A stretch of DNA of 26,017 bases from Larix sibirica (Eukaryota > Streptophyta > Pinopsida > Pinales > Pinaceae). A program made the translations under genes and the position numbers. Positions 1 to 10,357 of the stretch are shown here, one piece after another (position 1 is the stretch's first letter; each line of letters starts with the position of its first letter). Location: positions 1 to 26,017 of the forward strand of contig NWUY0300013822.1 of assembly GCA_004151065.3 (NCBI GenBank), written 5' to 3'. Below the pieces are notes generated by a model. The model searched no databases, was not told the DNA's origin, and saw nothing but the letters and a program-made list of their open reading frames with translations.

Positions 1-163
1 CACATTCCGAAGTTACAAATACATCAACACATTGCAATTACGATTAAAGCCTCGCACCCAAATTTGCAAAATTGGAAGCTTATTATACCTCATGTCCTGT
101 AACCATTTGATCATGCAAAAAGAATAGAGCTTGAATCCTACCAAATTATGAACAGTTCGAACA
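1..163. other. No gene recognised; left flank of the first retroelement frame
   Basis: A short open frame exists on the minus strand (13-216), but it has no recognisable motif and is probably chance. The plus strand leads into the broken frame that starts near 164. The element's 5' LTR and primer-binding site, if present, would lie left of the window. Confidence 0.3.
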
Positions 164-2146
164 ATGGAGGTCGAATAGAGCAAAAATAACAAGAAGACAC
201 TAGTGCCCAGACACAAGCCTATGATGACAGAACTACTAGATTTTTACCCGGATTGTAGATAACCCTTTGAAAAGGCAGTATGGATTCCTTTTTTGTGTGA
301 GGTTGCATTGTTACAATGAAAAAGTTACGCGGGAATTCACCAAGAATTTGAATGAGCAGGTAGCAAAAGTTGGGCCATTGACGCTAATAGTCTCATAATT
401 ATCCATTGCTGCATGCACAAGTCTTTCCGTAAGTGGAGAACAATGGTTTAATGGAAACACACTCAAGGAATTTGACATCAATCAGTTTTTGGTGGATGAT
501 CATTGGGATTCGGATTGGAACAAGAGGCTACCAAGAATGGATTAGAGAGGAACGAAGAGACCTCCTGTACATGGCACAAAAATACATCACTTGTGAAGGT
601 AGGTACAATGTGACCTTCCAATACCACATCAGACTTTTGGTGCATCTACTAGGAGGTAGGAAAATGAATTTAACATTTTTCCTTTTGAAAAGCTTAACCA
701 AAATGGCCAAGCATGCTCAAAAGCATCCAAGTAACATGGAACCCAGTCTCTATCATCATGGGCCTACCAGACTACTCGTAGAAGAGGAATTGAAAAAGAA
801 CAATCAAACGTGGGAACACTTCCTCTTTTGGGGAGGGTTTATAGAGAAACCCTTGGCACCCCCAACTTCTTTATAAGAAGAATCTTCTCAGAATAATAAG
901 ATCCCTTCTAAAAATCAAAGGAAGAAAGTAAGGGAGTCCTTGAAGATAAATTCCTCAACACCTACTGCATTTGTACAAGAAGGGTCATCCAAAAGCAAGA
1001 TCACTCCTAAAATTCAAGAGAAAAAGTAATTTTCAAAAAGTCATGAGACAGATGGTACTGTGAGGAAAGAAGAGGCTTCAAAATGGTCCGAGACTCCCCA
1101 ACAGAAAGAAAAGAAAAAAGCTACCAGAGGTCAGACGGTGGACGAGTCTACTCCCTCTCATGCTCATAAGACAAATTTGGAAAAAGAAGGGAGTTGTAAG
1201 GATCAAGGGTCAACCACTGGAGCTAGCAAGAAGAGAAGAAGAAAATTTGTGGTTGAAAAAGAATCACGAGAGTAGACAACCCCTTCTACACATACCTATA
1301 AAGTAACCCCTGGGAGTAGGGCCAAAGAAGTAAGGAAACTCTTCCTTGAGATAGGAGAGAAAAATGAAGCAGTTATCACCGAACCTATGCTTGAGGAACC
1401 TCACACTAGATCCCCTATCTGGAATACTCCTGAGACTGTAGATGTGAGGGAGGAAGGGGCTCATGAAGAAGTAAGAGACTATGTCTCTAGCCCATGGTAT
1501 GCAGGATTTGAGGAAATTGAACCAGAAGGAACACACAATGACAAAGGGATTGAGCCAATTGATGAACCATCATAGGAGAAAATGCCGAAGAATGTCCTTG
1601 ATCTACCTTACTTAGATTTTGAAGAAAGTGAACCAGGAAAGGCTAGCCCAGATAAAAGAGTTACATCAGTTGACAACCCACCTCATAAGATAGAGGAGAA
1701 TGAAGAGACAAAAATATTTAAGTAGTAGTTGGAGGACTATAAAATTTTGGATAGGCATATAAATAAGGAGAATCAACTCCTCAAAAACAGCCATGCCTAG
1801 GAGAATGAAAGTTGCTGCCAAATTTAAGCTCCTGATGAAACATTCCAAGAGGTGGTATCCGAAATTGAGAAGTATAGAGAGGGAGAACAAGGAACTGAAG
1901 CTCGAGCTTCAGAAGAAAAAACAACCAGAACAGTCACTCGTTCCCTCAAACCTTGATCTTTTGGCCCAAGTAGTCCAACAGAGTGGAGATGAACATCCAG
2001 AGAGCAGGGACAAGGATGTTGTGTTAGTTCGAGAGGTTGTGAAAAATAAGACCAAGAGGAACATAGGAGGGAATCCCCTGCCATCCAGACAAACAAGGAG
2101 CAAAGTTTTGAAGTTAGAAGAGGCAGAATCAAACACCGAAGAGTAA
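164..2146 (+). pseudogene. Broken retroelement ORF (gag-like or accessory protein, gymnosperm-type)
   Basis: Three frames can be threaded into one product. A frame from the ATG at 164 has an early stop and gives TELLDFYPDCR near 227-259. The next frame (about 255-542) contains QYGFLFCVRLHCYNEKVTRE, GEQWFNG and LVDDHWDSDWNKRLP. After a frameshift near 520-540 the frame to 876 contains AQKYITCEGRYNVTFQYHIR, then FLLKSLTKMAKH, then SLYHHG. The same frame continues as a Lys/Glu/Ser/Thr-rich tail to about 1790, interrupted by stops (874, 1027, 1273, 1573, 1717). A further shift leads to 1793-2146, a charged, possibly coiled-coil end with TRSKVLKLEEAE. The pattern of a globular N-terminal part and a charged tail just before a polypurine tract suggests a retroelement protein. 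No zinc knuckle, protease or reverse transcriptase is seen. I recognise the family only loosely as an abundant gymnosperm repeat ORF; a plant-mobile-domain-like protein is an alternative. It cannot make protein as it stands. Confidence 0.6.
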
Positions 2147-2203
2147 CATAAGCCTATCTAGCAGTTGGAGAAAAAGGGAAAGGGTTTGAAGGAGTATATC
2201 CAG

Positions 2204-2255
2204 GTAATTAAACAAAACTAGGGAGACCCAAGAAGGACTCTTTCTTTTTTTGCAG
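2204..2255 (+). other. Possible mini-intron at the 3' end of the retroelement ORF
   Basis: A donor-like CAG/GTAATT at 2201-2209 is followed 50 bases later by a long pyrimidine run and TTTGCAG/GAG at 2245-2258. Both sites fit plant consensus. However, 52 bp is shorter than the usual plant minimum of about 70, so this may be chance. RNA evidence would be needed. Confidence 0.2.
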
Positions 2256-2293
2256 GAGATTGTTTGCATAAGGGTATGCAAATGCTTAGGCAT

Positions 2294-2301
2294 GGGGGAG
2301 A
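2294..2301 (+). other. Polypurine tract before a 3' LTR
   Basis: GGGGGAGA lies immediately upstream of TGTTGAG at 2302, the expected arrangement of polypurine tract plus LTR 5' end in a plus-orientation LTR retrotransposon. It follows the broken ORF by about 150 bp. Confidence 0.5.
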
Positions 2302-3300
2302 TGTTGAGTCTCAGTTTTGTTCAATTTTGTAGTGATCAGGATGGTTCCTTTTTGCCAATCAATTGCCCATTTTACCTTATTTTGTTCAATTCTCCCTATC
2401 TATCCATTAGCTTTGAGTGCTTGTTAGTATAAATCCTTACAAGGTAATTTTCCAACTTTTGCATGATTTCTTATGTTTCAGCTATTCATTTTGAAGATGG
2501 GAGTTGATTATGGGCTAACGACCTATGGATGTCAATAGCCTCTTGGTTTCACATTTTTACAAATGTAAGAGACAAGTAAATGAACCCAAGTGTTTAAGCG
2601 ATCAAGTACCATACTATCAGTGGATTCGCTACTGGAAGTTGCTACTACGGTAGTTCGCTTATGTTAGAAGAACTTGTGATTGATATCGGATGGGTTGAGG
2701 GTTTGCTAATAGAATTTTTTGTTCTAGTAGTTTGCTTGTGTAATGAAATTGTTTGATCGCTACCAGACTACTTGAAGCACACAACAATGAGACAATTGAG
2801 TTGGTTCCGGATATCCCGTTCAAATTGGCGATGTAGATTGTGTTCTCATCCGAGGTGGGATGGTCTACGTCCTATTGGCATGGCCAGATATCCACGATTA
2901 TCCAATCCTACCAAAATTGATTAGCATCCAAACTACCCAAGTCGTCGTGACAAATATCTACCTCTCCTCTAACAATTTCATGCTCTAACTTGTGAAATTG
3001 TCCTAGAACGGTAACGACGATCTAGTCATGAGGATCCTTGTCTTGGTAGTCCAGTAGCTCGAGAATAAATTGATCCGTTATTAGATATTTCAGATCCATG
3101 AATTTCATATCTATGCTTTGTAATCAGTCATTATAAAAACACGATCTTTGGATTGCTGGAATAAGTTTGTAATTGGATAACTTTGTAATGACATTTTGAG
3201 TAATACAATCATTTTGTTCCCGATTCATTTGTGAGCATATTTCTCATGCGGTGCGCTCAGTCATGAGGCCCCCCTATTATGAGTTGCACTTGCAGTGATT
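2302..3300 (+). mobile_element. Probable 3' LTR of the first element (right end uncertain)
   Basis: The segment starts with TGTTGAG directly after a polypurine tract and has no long open frame. It carries a TATA-like TATAAAA at 3132-3138 and an AATACAAT poly(A)-like region near 3202, consistent with U3-R-U5. The partner LTR is outside the window, so the right boundary is a guess within about 3240-3340. Confidence is moderate for the start and low for the end. Confidence 0.4.
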
Positions 3301-4242
3301 GTAGATTTAATTTATGAATGTGCAGATTGTTGTTTGAGTTCCGTTGCAGATTCATCTCTCTTATGCGTGGTGGTGGATTTATATTCCTGTAAAATTATGT
3401 TCCAAATTAATCTCAAAGTTTGGTTTATGACTTCAAAATTCTAATTCATATTCATCTCATGTATGATCCATGATTTTAGAATTTTGTTGCAAATTCATCT
3501 CATGTATTCATAATTTATATTTCTAAAGATTGATTGGTATTGTGAATTCAGCTCATTATTAATAGAGCCAATCCAATAGACATAGTTGATGAATACTTTG
3601 ATTTACTCTTTTCAGTGGTTTGCAATTCTTGAAGATTGTTTTGAGGGATCCCTTGGTGTCCCTAATGCTTGAGGTCATTAACACGAGAGCTCCACAAGTG
3701 CTTTGATAGATCACAGGACATGAATTATGACTTCCCAACCATCTAGTTTTACTTTTATGCAAAATGTGGTTTAATTTATCCTCTTGATCATATACAGGAG
3801 CATAATTGTTTTCTGGCTACTTTGACAATACTAATAGTTACTACAAATACATTGTTTAAATCCTGAAGATTAACTATGAGGTATACACAAAGAAATATCA
3901 TATAGTTTGTCAATGAATGATCAAGTAGTTGCTTGTGTGTTCTATTATTTTTCCTACTTGACTTGGTTACAAGAGGTAAGATTGTTGTCTGAACACTTTG
4001 ATAATGACAACAATCCTTATGCTTATCACTGATCATTGAAACCTGAAGTGTGATTGTTTAAGCATACACCTAGTGATTTCATCCAATCTCCTTGGTACCT
4101 CATTGAGTGGGTTAGCAAGTGTGCTTATCCATAGGATCAATTGAGCCTTGTTCTGCATATATTTTGCACGACACCTCATCAGTTTACTGACCCTGGTTAA
4201 AAATTTATGAGTGGTAAAATTAAGCAATTATTTTTCCCAACA
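3301..4242. other. Non-coding, no recognised feature
   Basis: No convincing coding frame. A short motif resembling TTGCAGATTCATCTCATG recurs imperfectly near 3344, 3446 and 3486. Otherwise the stretch looks like decayed repeat DNA. Confidence 0.4.
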
Positions 4243-4334
4243 CATACATTTAACATATTATCTATTTATCCACTTTAGAGTTACAATTACATAAATATGT
4301 TGACTTTTATGCAGCCCAAAGGGTCCCCTCAACA
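4243..4334 (-). repeat. Truncated 3' LTR of the TRIM-like element
   Basis: This 92-bp segment is shared with the end of the right LTR, including the identical last 20 bases CCAAAGGGTCCCCTCAACA with its preceding C. The outer 190 bp present in the right LTR are missing, so the left target-site copy cannot be checked. Confidence 0.65.
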
Positions 4335-4753
4335 TCAACCCCACCCTCAAACTCTTCTTCGCTTCAAAGAAGGTATGCAACAACATTTTGGATCTCTGCT
4401 ACTCTTCAACCTCTGTCTCTTGACTCTCTTGCTACACCTCTCTCTTTGGTTCCTTTGGAGTTGTGAGGGGCTTGTCCTAGGCTCATCTCGCATCAAGCAC
4501 TTCCTTGATCTGACAATGGGAGCATATTTCTCTTCCAACCTACCATTTCTCTACTTCCTGGCTCCCAAGGTCACAACCCAGGAGCAACTCTACAATTCAC
4601 ATACCAGGGATCTCACTCCATTCAGTTGTTCTTGTGTTATCATCTTCTCGTTAAGCTATTTTATGCATGGTATATGATGCCTCTTACTGGAATGCCATCT
4701 TATTCTATCGTTGTTGGTTTTGGTGATGGTGGAGAATCTGCTATATTGATTGT

Positions 4754-4770
4754 CCCCAACAACAGTGCCA
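4754..4770 (-). other. Primer-binding site (tRNA-Asp type) of the TRIM-like element
   Basis: The minus strand reads TGGCACTGTTGTTGGGG, matching 13 of 17 positions to the complement of the plant tRNA-Asp 3' end (TGGCGCCGTTGCCGGGG). All four differences are transitions, as expected from decay of methylated cytosines. It lies 2 nt from the LTR edge. Confidence 0.6.
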
Positions 4771-4772
4771 AA

Positions 4773-5058
4773 TGTTGGAAGGCTCATCTTCCAACCAACA
4801 TTCAACAAGAGACTACATTGTAATACACACACATATAACCATCAAGATATTTGTATTGGAAAGGGACGTCCAACTCGCCTTATTATTCATCTTAGATAGG
4901 TATTTATACATCACGGGAGAGATTGAAGCAATTACAGCCACTCCAACTGCTCATTCGTTAAGTTTACATACATTTAACATATTATACATTTTTCCACTTT
5001 AGACTATATAATTACATAAATATGATGGCTTTATGGGGCCCAAAGGGTCCCCTCAACA
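4773..5058 (-). repeat. 5' LTR of the TRIM-like element
   Basis: This 286-bp segment is bounded by TG/CA. On the minus strand it contains GTATAAATA (plus 4901-4909), a TATA box candidate, followed by AATAATAA (plus 4881-4888), a poly(A)-signal candidate, in the order expected for U3-R-U5. A short palindrome (GTTGGAAGG with CCTTCCAAC-like bases) lies at its left edge. Confidence 0.65.
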
Positions 5059-5620
5059 TAGGAACATGCTTCATAATCAATTATAAAACCATCGCTAAAA
5101 TACTTATTGTGAAGCTATATTAAGAGAAGGTTCCCATAGACTAATTATATGTAGTAGAAAATTAGTTGAGCGAGAGCTAAAGGGAAAAATTTTGATGGGT
5201 TATCAACAGGATATAAGTTTTGTATGCAACATAAGAATCATTGGGATAATTCCTCTATATGCCAAATGTGGTATTGTTGTCATATTTTTATTATCCATTT
5301 CTCTATAGCTTGTTTTGAGTATGTATGACTAATTTTGAGAATTTGCATGAGATGAATATATCCACATATAGGAAATAAGAAGTGGTTTTGGATTTAATAT
5401 TAATGTTATGTATTGGAAATACGGGGAAAGTTAAGATTCTTCCTAAACTCTTTGAGATAATTCTTGATCGAGATGTTGTATGATGAAATGAAAGATTGAT
5501 TTGTATGATGTTGGAATTTAAAGTTGATTGGAGCCGAAGTTTTCTTTTTTTGTAGTTCATTCATGTATGAACTAGTCCATGAGCATTTTTCTAACTTAAT
5601 TTATGTGCTCAACTAAAAGA
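5059..5620. other. Non-coding, no recognised feature
   Basis: AT-rich DNA. A minus-strand open frame (5303-5560) has a low-complexity, basic product with no motif, and I do not call it a gene. Confidence 0.4.
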
Positions 5621-6001
5621 TGTTGTATATATTTTTGTATATTGATAGCTTGATGTGCATATCACATTATGGGAGTGTGACATCTCTTGATATACATTGA
5701 AAGAAAAAGAGAAAAAATGTTGCCTTGTTATCTTGTCACATTGTGCACTTATTCCTTACTATGGATCGTTGAAGGAAAATTGCACTAGCCAGAAACCACA
5801 TAACTGGTGATGGAGCACAAAGTGTATAGAAGAGCATTGAGTGATGAAGCACAAAAGTGTATAGAAGAGCATTGCAACAATCAGTTAGTCACGTGGCTTT
5901 ATTGAGTAAGTATAAATTGAACATGTAAACTTTGATCAATAATCAAATCAATTTTGGTTGCAAGGAATACAACTCCTACCTGAATCAAGGAAGTTGTTAC
6001 A
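5621..6001 (+). mobile_element. Weak solo-LTR candidate
   Basis: The stretch begins TGTTGTATAT and ends GTTGTTACA. Late in it are a TATA-like GTATAAAT (near 5920) and an AATAATCAAAT poly(A)-like region (near 5938), then a GGTTGCAAGG tail, as in Copia-type LTRs. The flanking pentamers (AAAGA and TAGAG) do not match, and no partner copy is present. This is inference only. Confidence 0.25.
5807..5874 (+). repeat. 34-bp tandem duplication
   Basis: Two head-to-tail copies (5807-5840 and 5841-5874) share GTGTATAGAAGAGCATTG. They differ by one substitution and a one-base length difference in an A run, so the duplication is fairly recent compared with the surrounding repeats. Confidence 0.85.
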
Positions 6002-6369
6002 TAGAGTCATCATAACATAACTTTTGTCACTAGAATATTTTTGGATATCTAACACTACATAGATCTAGGAACATGAATCTCGATGAGTGAAAACCTACAT
6101 AGCACTTCCACAAAATATGATGTGGTGATGGACACAATGGACACATGAATGGTCTTGTGAAAATATAACAAAGTATAGAATTTTAAGTACACAAAAGATG
6201 CTCATCGGTGTTTGGTCATTCTCATTAACATTTATACTTATTACACTAATGTCTATGACACACACAATTCACTTTTTCTCACCATATCTCAACATTTCCT
6301 CACAACCTTCACTTCCTTCTCTAATTCACAAACCCAACATGCACTTCTCCTTTGCACATGCTTTGTACT
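6002..6369. other. Non-coding, no recognised feature
   Basis: No coding frame with recognisable content. It is pyrimidine-rich toward 6250-6369 (many TTC/CTT/CAC runs) and leads into the first long repeat copy. Confidence 0.35.
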
Positions 6370-8226
6370 CTTGAACTCTTCTCTTTGTCTTTGAGATCCT
6401 TCACTTCCAAAAATACTCATAATCTTTCGTACTCCTCTTTCATCGAGAACCAAACACTTAGATGCCAATCTTTGTGAAACCAAATCTATTAAAGACTAAT
6501 TTGGTTATCCTTGTCGGAACCACGTATCGAGCTATTGAAGCTAAATCAATTGTGTTGCACTTCGCCCTTTAGTCCTTCTTCTCCACAACCCTTAGGTGGC
6601 CAACCAAGTCAACCACCACACCATAATGGTTCATCTTCTCCCCTTTCTAGCATTACGTGCTCACCATTTAAATGGCTCTTTAACTTCTTACACCTACATG
6701 TGTATGCATAATTTTGTGCTTTCCCATGTACATGATCTTCTACACCCGTGGTTCTTGTACACCAACATTCTCAATGCACATCCATTCTTATCGAACTTTG
6801 CACACACTTAGTTCCTCAAATTATTTTTGCATATTTGCATTTTCACTTTCATCTAGATTCCCTTACCTCAACACATCATCAAACAATAGGGTCTTTTGGA
6901 GACTAAGCAATGTGTAGATTCTAAGCATGGATTTAAAGGAGTGAGACCTACATTGAGCCACAATAACACACTTTTTAAAGCTATTTTTTTTAGAAATTGT
7001 CATTGTCTATGTGTTAATTTACCACCCTCGTCCCAATCTGAAAAAATACAAATTTTCCATTCTAAGTGATATGTTGTTGGAGTTACATTTTTATAATTTA
7101 AATCAATTCAAAGATCCCCAAAACCTTTTCGATTGCACTTATGAATTGGTGAAATTATATTTTTGGTACAATGAGATTGTAGTTTCAAATTTCCAACCAT
7201 ATACATACAACAAAGTCTATAGGAAAGGGGAAAGAAGAGCAAAAAATAGGTGTTTTAGTTAATAATTAGCCCATGCCTTAAGAAAGAAGTTAATTTAAGA
7301 GCTCCTAACTATAAGAGTGAAGGAAACATAACCCTAGTGTTGTAATCAATCCTATGGATATGTAATGCTTTGAAAGGTTTCGTTTGGCTAGTGTGAAGAG
7401 TTAGTCTAAAACCCCAATATGTGATTTGTGTATACAAAGAGTGTTGATCCTAAAGATATTTTTTTTGCCTAAAAACACATGGAGTTATACATCTCTATTT
7501 GACAAGGACGTACACCGTGCATATTTTTGAGAGAAGTTTAAGTTGTGTACAATTTTCAATTTGATATGGTTTGTTACTTGTACATCTTGTATCGCGGTAT
7601 GCATACCTTCAATATTAAATTTGTCTTCATGAGAATGGGGAGGGGTGAAACTGTGCATTTGTAACGTGGAAGTGGCGGACTACCCTTTGTGTAATATATG
7701 TGTACAAGAATGTTGAATCGAGAGGATTTTTTGTGTGAAAAAACCATTAAGTTATACATTCATACTTGACAAAGATGTGATGCATGCACAAGTTTGAGAG
7801 ACCCTTTGAGTTGCACACATAATGAGCTGAGATGACTTAACAAGGATGTGGTGCATGCACAAGTTTGAGAGAGCCTTTGACTTGTACATCTGACGAGTTG
7901 AGATGGTCTATCAATCATACATTTTATATTCAGTCCTTAAGTTGTACAAACAACCTAACATCGTTGTACTATGTATGTTTGCATATTTTATGATAGTTTA
8001 TATTGACAATTGTTTTAGCAAATTACACTTGCCTCAATTCTTTTATCTGATATATTTTGTTTTCTAAATAGCATAGTGTTTTTAGATAATGGAAATATAA
8101 AATACACATACAAACATCTTGTGTGTATGATTGTGTTTGAGTAACCCAATTAATAATTATTAAGAAGTAACTTTGGTAGTGCATTACTCAACACAATTAT
8201 AATCTAACGTCGATTTTCAAAGTTGG
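6370..8226. repeat. Long direct repeat, copy 1 (unclassified)
   Basis: Collinear with 8355-9946. Shared landmarks include TTGAGATCCTTCACTTCC (6391), ATGCTCACCATTTAAATGGC (about 6657), ACCAACATTCTCAATG (6760), CTTTCATCTAGAT (6846), TATGTAATGCTTTGAAA (7359) and GAAGTAACTTTGGTA (8165). Identity looks like 75-80%. The copy is longer than its partner mainly because of extra material near 7480-7840. Open frames within it are short, lack motifs and are not conserved between copies, so the unit is non-coding. No terminal inverted repeats, LTR ends or primer-binding site were found. Confidence 0.75.
7768..7905. repeat. Internal tandem duplication (about 67 bp x 2)
   Basis: Copies at 7768-7834 and 7840-7905 share TGCATGCACAAGTTTGAGAG and CTGAGATG/TTGAGATGG. 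The second long repeat copy has only one unit here (about 9530-9595), so this duplication arose after the two long copies separated. More degenerate relatives lie near 7498-7567. Confidence 0.75.
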
Positions 8227-8354
8227 ATACCAACTCATGCATGACATGTGCAGACAGTGTGTCACATGTATCATGTGTCCAACACGTATGCGTAGGGGAC
8301 ATGTCTTGTATCCTAGATTAATATTCTATTACCTAAATCCTCTAAATAAGGGCC

Positions 8355-9946
8355 TACACGCATGAACCCAACTCCTTAAGTTTGAGATCATTCACTTCCA
8401 TAATTAATTTTCCTCTTTCATACTCCTCTTTCACCAAGAATCAATCACTTAGATGTTAATCTTTGCGAAACCAATTTTCTTGAAGACTAATCTAGTTCTT
8501 CTTGGTGGAACCACTTCTTGAGCAAATGAAGCCAAATCATTCTATGTCACACTTTATAGTTTAATCCTTCTTCCCTATGATCCTTGGGTTTCCAACCAAG
8601 TCAAGCACCACACTATAACAATGCATCTTCTCCCCTTCTTGATATTACATGCTCACCATTTTAATGGCTCTTTAACTTTTTAGTCTACACATGTATGCTC
8701 AAATTTATCTTTTCCACAATCATATTCTTTTACACTTACGGTTCTCCTACACCAACATTCTCAATGTGCCTCCATTCTTGTCAAAATCTTCAAATGCTCA
8801 CTTCCTCAATTTATTTTTGCATATTTTCATTTTTACTTTCATCTAGATGTGCTTGCATCAATATGCCATCGAACAATAATAGTCTTTTGGAGATCAAGTA
8901 ATGCATAAATTCTAAGCAGTGATCTAAAGAAGCAAAGCTTACTATAAGACACTATTTAAAGCTAAAATATTTTAGAAATTGTTGTTTCTATTTGCTAATT
9001 AAAATCCCCCACCTTCATCAAAATCCAACAAATTACAAATCTCCCATTCTTAAGTGATCCATTGTTGGAGTTGCAATTTTTATGATCTAGGTGAATTTAG
9101 AGACCCCAAAACCCCTTTGATTGCATTTATAATTTAGTATTATTACGTCTTTGGCACGATGAGATTGCAGTTTCAAATTTTCAACGAAATACATACCAAA
9201 AAATGGTTAGAAAAAGGTTTAAAAGGTAAAGTGTTTTGGTTAACGTTTATCCCATACCTTAAGGAATACATGAATCTAAGAGCATGAAACTATAAGAGTG
9301 AAGGTAGCATAACCCTTGTGTTTGAAATCAATCATGTGGATATGTAATGCTTTGAAATATTGTGTTTAGCTAATGTGAAGAGCTAGTCTGAAACCCCAAC
9401 GTTATGTACAGATACAAGAGTATTGAGCATATATATATTTTCTAAAATCCCATGAAGTTATACATTTCTATTTGACAAGGATGTGCACCATGCACGTAGA
9501 CAAAACATTAGAGTTATACATTTGTACTTGACAAGGATGTGATGCATGCATGGGTTTGAGAGAGCCTTTGAATTGTACACATAATGAGTTGAGATGGCTT
9601 ACCAATCATACATTTCATATTTGGGTTTCTAATTCACACACAACCTAACATTGTCAAGTACCATTGTTGTACTATGTATGTTTGCATATTTGTTTAATAG
9701 TTAATATTGATGGTTGTTTTAGCAAATTGTATTGGGATTAGTGTTTTTTTATATACATTTTATTTCTAATACATTAGAGTTCTTTAACACAGTGAAAACA
9801 TAAAATATGCGTACAAACATCATGTATGCATCACTTTGTTTAACACAATTAACAATTATTACGAAGTAACTTTGGTAACGCTCAACAAGATTCTAATTTA
9901 GTAGTTGATATCAATTTAGAATTTCAAAGTTTGGGTGTGATTAACA
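8355..9946. repeat. Long direct repeat, copy 2 (unclassified)
   Basis: Partner of 6370-8226, separated from it by only about 130 bp. The close head-to-tail spacing favours a segmental tandem duplication. An LTR pair flanking an almost fully deleted interior is possible but unsupported, because no primer-binding site or TG/CA boundary could be identified. The ends are approximate: similarity fades around 8355 and 9946. Confidence 0.75.
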
Positions 9947-10357
9947 ATGCAATGTTGTTCTAATTTGCATTGTTTTGACGTTATGCCTAGTGTTTAGAGT
10001 TTATAATTATGCATAATTTATTTGAGGGAATAAGTTCAATTGCACTAATCCTATAGTCAATCTAGAATATCTAAAGAATTCAATCCACCTCATTAACCCC
10101 TATGCATTAAACCAAATTAAGTGCTCATGGTCTTTCCATATATACATACATTTTTACAATGAGAACACACGCTCCCAAGTTAATTAAAGGGGGGTTACAT
10201 GAGAGAGTGTAAGGAAGTGATGATCAATCAATAATTTATTGGGAGGCTTCAAGAAACACAGACACCCCAACCCCTACCCTAAAAAATGATTGGATAGGGA
10301 GTCTAACTTTATATTGATTTTACCTCAACTCTTAATGATTCCCAACTTTTGTGAGGG
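9947..10357. other. Non-coding, no recognised feature
   Basis: AT-rich sequence with a small imperfect palindrome near 9958-9985 (AATGCAATG...TTTGCATTG). No coding evidence. Confidence 0.4.

Larger units (their letters stand above)
4243..5058 (-). mobile_element. TRIM-like miniature LTR element, minus orientation
   Basis: The right (5') LTR spans 4773-5058: it starts TGTTGGAAGG and ends CCTCAACA, so the terminal TGTTG/CAACA are inverted. The left (3') LTR survives only as its last 92 bp (4243-4334), which match 4967-5058 at roughly 85%. On the minus strand, a primer-binding site complementary to tRNA-Asp lies 2 nt from the 5' LTR (4754-4770), and a purine-rich tract (GAGGGTGGGGT) abuts the 3' LTR at about 4338-4348. 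The interior is only 438 bp and has no retroviral domain. A TATA-like element sits inside the LTR. These are the marks of a terminal-repeat retrotransposon in miniature, a non-autonomous element mobilised in trans. Confidence 0.7.

Noticed and set aside
1824-2132. Minus-strand open frames opposite the charged tail of the first pseudogene
   Set aside because: They are Ser/Leu-rich mirror products of a Lys/Glu-rich frame, with no motif.
4297-4677. 126-codon plus-strand open frame, hydrophobic product
   Set aside because: It spans the LTR edge and the non-coding interior of the TRIM-like element on the opposite strand. The hydrophobic run comes from pyrimidine-rich sequence.
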